64,000 nt of DNA from Melioribacteraceae bacterium (GTDB taxonomy: Bacteria; Bacteroidota; Ignavibacteria; Ignavibacteriales; Melioribacteraceae). Positions 61,766-64,000 of this stretch are shown one piece after another; positions within the stretch are counted from its first letter, which is position 1; every line of letters starts with the position of its first letter. Made by a program: the position numbers and the translations under genes. The notes beneath the pieces were generated by a model. The model had not been told where the DNA came from. It ran no database searches and saw only the letters and a list, made by a program, of their open reading frames with translations. The stretch covers positions 1 through 64,000 of the forward strand of contig BQMY01000117.1 in the NCBI GenBank assembly GCA_022181065.1, in the 5' to 3' direction.

Positions 61766-62901
61766 TGTAAATCTGTCTCCTTAGCATTTAGAGATCTCTG
61801 TAAAGCGCGCAGGTACAAAATCGATGCCCATCTTTCTTCTCTTGTCATAAGTGACGAGTAGGATGGCATAACATTCTGACCTTCCATAATTACATGATAA
61901 ATTCTTCCGTCGCTCCAATTCCTGACTTTCTCGGAATGCAAACTGGGTGGATTTGGAAATTGTCCGCGTAAACGGCTATCCCCTTCTCCGAAATATCCGT
62001 GACAAGGACTGCAATACGTGTTATATTTTTCTTCACCGAGTTTCAGGTTTTCCTTTGAAGGAAGCAGCGGATTAACCATTGCAACAGCCGCCTCTTCAGG
62101 TTTACCAATGTATAGATATGGTAAATTGTTTCTTGATACAGTACCCGCCACAGGGGTCAACATCGCTCTGTTTTCACCGTAGAATGAAAAATCATCCTGT
62201 GCGATAACTTTCTCCTGATGCATCATCCAGTCAAAAGGAGTCATAAACAGAAGTTTGTTCATGGTAAAGTAAGTCGCGCCTGATACAATAATAAATGTTA
62301 CAAGCAAGAATCCTAAAAATTTTGGTTCAAGAATAACATTTTTATGATTTATCTCTTCATTGTCATAATAAACAGGTGTAATTTCTTTTCCGCCAATTTC
62401 GGCAAGGAAAGCTTTTACATCAACTTCATTGAACAACTTATCTTTTGCTTCAATCGAAACACCAAACTTGTCAACCGATACTTTTTTCATGTATTCGGAA
62501 TCGTGAAGCGGGTGTTTGTTGTTTGGAAATTTGAAGAACACAATCAGCATTGACATCACAGTCGCTATTGAAGCTGAAAGTACAGTAACCTCAAACATAA
62601 CGGGTACATATGCCGGGAACGGGAAGAAAGGTTTTCCACCGATTACCTGAGGATAGTCAATTACTGACATCCAGAACATCAATGCTAATGCGGTAAAAGT
62701 ACCGGTCAAACCGAACACAAGCGCGAAATACCCCAATTTTGAAGGCGGCAATTTCATCGCGTGATCCATACCATGTACTGGATATGGGGTGTTAACATCG
62801 TAATCTTTGTAACCTTTTTCCGATACTTTCTCGGCAGCATGAATAATATCATCCGGTGTATCGAAAATAGCGGTTATTGAATGAAGTATTTTTTCGCTCA
62901 T
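61762..62901 (-). CDS. ActD-ActE fusion of alternative complex III
   Basis: About 379 residues from the ATG at 62901, preceded by GGAGG; a TTG at 62907 lies inside the actC stop and is less likely. The N-terminal 210 residues are the DUF3341/ActD part (HSITAIFDTPDDIIHAAEKV, then two helices). After a third membrane helix, the C-terminal cytochrome c domain has CSPCH near residue 295 and a Met ligand in VMPSY. The subunits are separate genes in some lineages. The fusion is known from Bacteroidetes-type clusters. Confidence 0.92.
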   Translation of the reverse strand: MSEKILHSITAIFDTPDDIIHAAEKVSEKGYKDYDVNTPYPVHGMDHAMKLPPSKLGYFALVFGLTGTFTALALMFWMSVIDYPQVIGGKPFFPFPAYVPVMFEVTVLSASIATVMSMLIVFFKFPNNKHPLHDSEYMKKVSVDKFGVSIEAKDKLFNEVDVKAFLAEIGGKEITPVYYDNEEINHKNVILEPKFLGFLLVTFIIVSGATYFTMNKLLFMTPFDWMMHQEKVIAQDDFSFYGENRAMLTPVAGTVSRNNLPYLYIGKPEEAAVAMVNPLLPSKENLKLGEEKYNTYCSPCHGYFGEGDSRLRGQFPNPPSLHSEKVRNWSDGRIYHVIMEGQNVMPSYSSLMTREERWASILYLRALQRSLNAKETDLQ

Positions 62902-62903
62902 AA

Positions 62904-64000
62904 TCAATGTCCTCCATGGCTTGGCTGAGCGTCATCATTAACCGCTTTAACTTCAGCGATAGATACAACCGGCAATGTTTTGGTGAACAACAACAACAGA
63001 GTAAAGAATAAACCAAAACTACCAATCAAAATACCCGCGTCAGTCAAAGTTGGTTTATAGTAAGCCCAACTTGATGGAAGGAAATCTCTTGAAAGTGATG
63101 TAACTGTAATAACAAATCTTTCAAACCACATACCAACATTCACAAGCACACCAATAATAAACATTGCCGGAATATGTCTTCTGATTTTTTTGAACCAGAA
63201 TAACTGTGGGAATATCACGTTACATGAAACCATAATCCAGTATGCCCACGCGTACGGACCAAATAAACGGTTCATAAACGCGAACTGTTCGGGCTGCACA
63301 CCACTATACCAGGCAATGAAAAACTCCATCGCGTAGGCATAACCAACGAGCGAACCGGTAAGTATAATGATTTTGTTCATCTTCTCAAGAGTATTGAGAG
63401 TAATTATATGTTCAAAATTGAAAATCTTTCTGATAAATATCAGTACGTTCTGCACCATGGCAAAGCCTGAGAACACAGCACCCGCAACGAAATACGGCGG
63501 GAATATTGTAGTATGCCAACCCGGCATGATTGAAACGGCGAAGTCATAACTAACAATGGTATGTACAGAAAGTACAAGCGGAGTAGCGAAACCGGCAAGA
63601 ATAAGATATACCATTTCATAATGCTGCCAGTGTCTGTTTGAATGTCTCCAACCCATACTGAATACCGAATAAATAAGCTTCTTGATTTTGTTAGTCGTTT
63701 TATCCCTCAAAGTTGCAAAATCGGGGATAAGTCCAACGTACCAGAAAATCAATGAAACGGTAAAGTAGGTAGATACCGCAAACACGTCCCAAAGTAGTGG
63801 CGAAATAAAGTTTGGCCACAATGAGTGCTGGTTAGGATATGGAAGAAGATAAAGCGGCAACCAAGGGCGACCGATATGTATTGCCGGGAAAATAAGCGCG
63901 GTAATAACGGCGAAGATGGTCATACCTTCTGCAAACCTTGCAATACCTGTTCTCCACTTCTGTCTGAAAAGGAATAGAATCGCCGAAATAAGAGTTCCCG
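62904..64000 (-). CDS. actC: Alternative complex III subunit ActC (NrfD-like), 5' end beyond the window
   Basis: The visible part covers 365 codons: the frame stays open past the Met at 63923 to the right edge ([15 protein letters not shown]...IARFAEG before MTIFAV), so the true start lies outside. The family blocks are [25 protein letters not shown] and [14 protein letters not shown]. About eight helices remain visible. ActC binds quinol. actA and actB are expected further upstream, out of view. Ends GGH then TGA, followed by the fusion gene. Confidence 0.93.
   Translation of the reverse strand, partial: GTLISAILFLFRQKWRTGIARFAEGMTIFAVITALIFPAIHIGRPWLPLYLLPYPNQHSLWPNFISPLLWDVFAVSTYFTVSLIFWYVGLIPDFATLRDKTTNKIKKLIYSVFSMGWRHSNRHWQHYEMVYLILAGFATPLVLSVHTIVSYDFAVSIMPGWHTTIFPPYFVAGAVFSGFAMVQNVLIFIRKIFNFEHIITLNTLEKMNKIIILTGSLVGYAYAMEFFIAWYSGVQPEQFAFMNRLFGPYAWAYWIMVSCNVIFPQLFWFKKIRRHIPAMFIIGVLVNVGMWFERFVITVTSLSRDFLPSSWAYYKPTLTDAGILIGSFGLFFTLLLLFTKTLPVVSIAEVKAVNDDAQPSHGGH

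Noticed and set aside
1-64000. CRISPR array, insertion sequence or prophage
   Set aside because: No evenly spaced direct repeats, transposase or phage structural genes were noticed; gene order is dense and housekeeping-like.

Overview
The window is a dense, AT-rich bacterial chromosome segment of housekeeping and respiratory genes. It points to the Bacteroidota/Chlorobiota side of the tree, most likely an Ignavibacteria-type organism. The pointers are: a secreted protease with a type IX secretion (T9SS) C-terminal tail; a divergent GldL/GldM-like motor pair; alternative complex III joined to a caa3-like oxidase; the folP-cdaA pair; the bacteroidete-type GlmU-like enzyme; a DUF5683 gene behind parAB; and a promoter of the Bacteroidetes form (TTG-N19-TAnnTTTG). 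Several genes also have strong Shine-Dalgarno sequences (GGAGG), which is less typical of Bacteroidetes proper. The taxon is an inference from gene content.

Layout. 1-8.4 kb (minus): small membrane protein, lipid kinase, ftsY, pgsA-like, a 1.4-kaa subtilisin with calcium-binding repeats and T9SS tail, purF. 8.4-9.8 kb (minus): tRNA-Pro(GGG) with terminator, merR-type regulator, aroQ, a small conserved gene. 9.8-10.8 kb (plus): ppx/gppA. 10.7-19.6 kb (minus): zinc-ribbon membrane protein, DUF5683, parB, parA, UPF0173 hydrolase, GT2, cdaA, folP, nagA, rpe, PASTA protein. 19.9-31.2 kb (plus): POT transporter, structured terminator, nagB, GlmU-like, NFACT/RqcH-like, rhodanese, MauE/DoxX-like, three GT9 glycosyltransferases, homocysteine methyltransferase-like, ispE. 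31.2-34.0 kb (minus): two paralogous membrane histidine kinases. 34.2-34.7 kb (plus): glutaredoxin and groES. 34.8-44.0 kb (minus): the envelope cluster described next. 44.5-53.3 kb (minus): DUF2254-like, MFS transporter, murB, comEC, a phosphatase-superfamily enzyme, dtd, prmC. 53.4-64.0 kb (minus): alternative complex III (actC, actD-actE fusion, actF), cytochrome c, SCO, coxA, coxC, coxD, coxB, ctaB and a multi-spanning cytochrome c, closed by a strong terminator. actC runs off the right edge.

The most unusual region is 34.8-44.0 kb. A promoter and strong ribosome site precede a GldL-like two-helix protein and a short GldM-like single-helix protein that has a glutamate inside its membrane helix. 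Then come a secreted protein and two tandem copies of a gene pair encoding predicted outer-membrane beta-barrels, ending in a cohesin-like lipoprotein. This looks like a proton-driven inner-membrane motor coupled to a periplasmic and outer-membrane apparatus, either a divergent T9SS core with a split GldM or a separate machine. Two internal hairpins may set the relative output of its parts.

No CRISPR array, insertion sequence, prophage, rRNA operon or obvious horizontally acquired island was seen.
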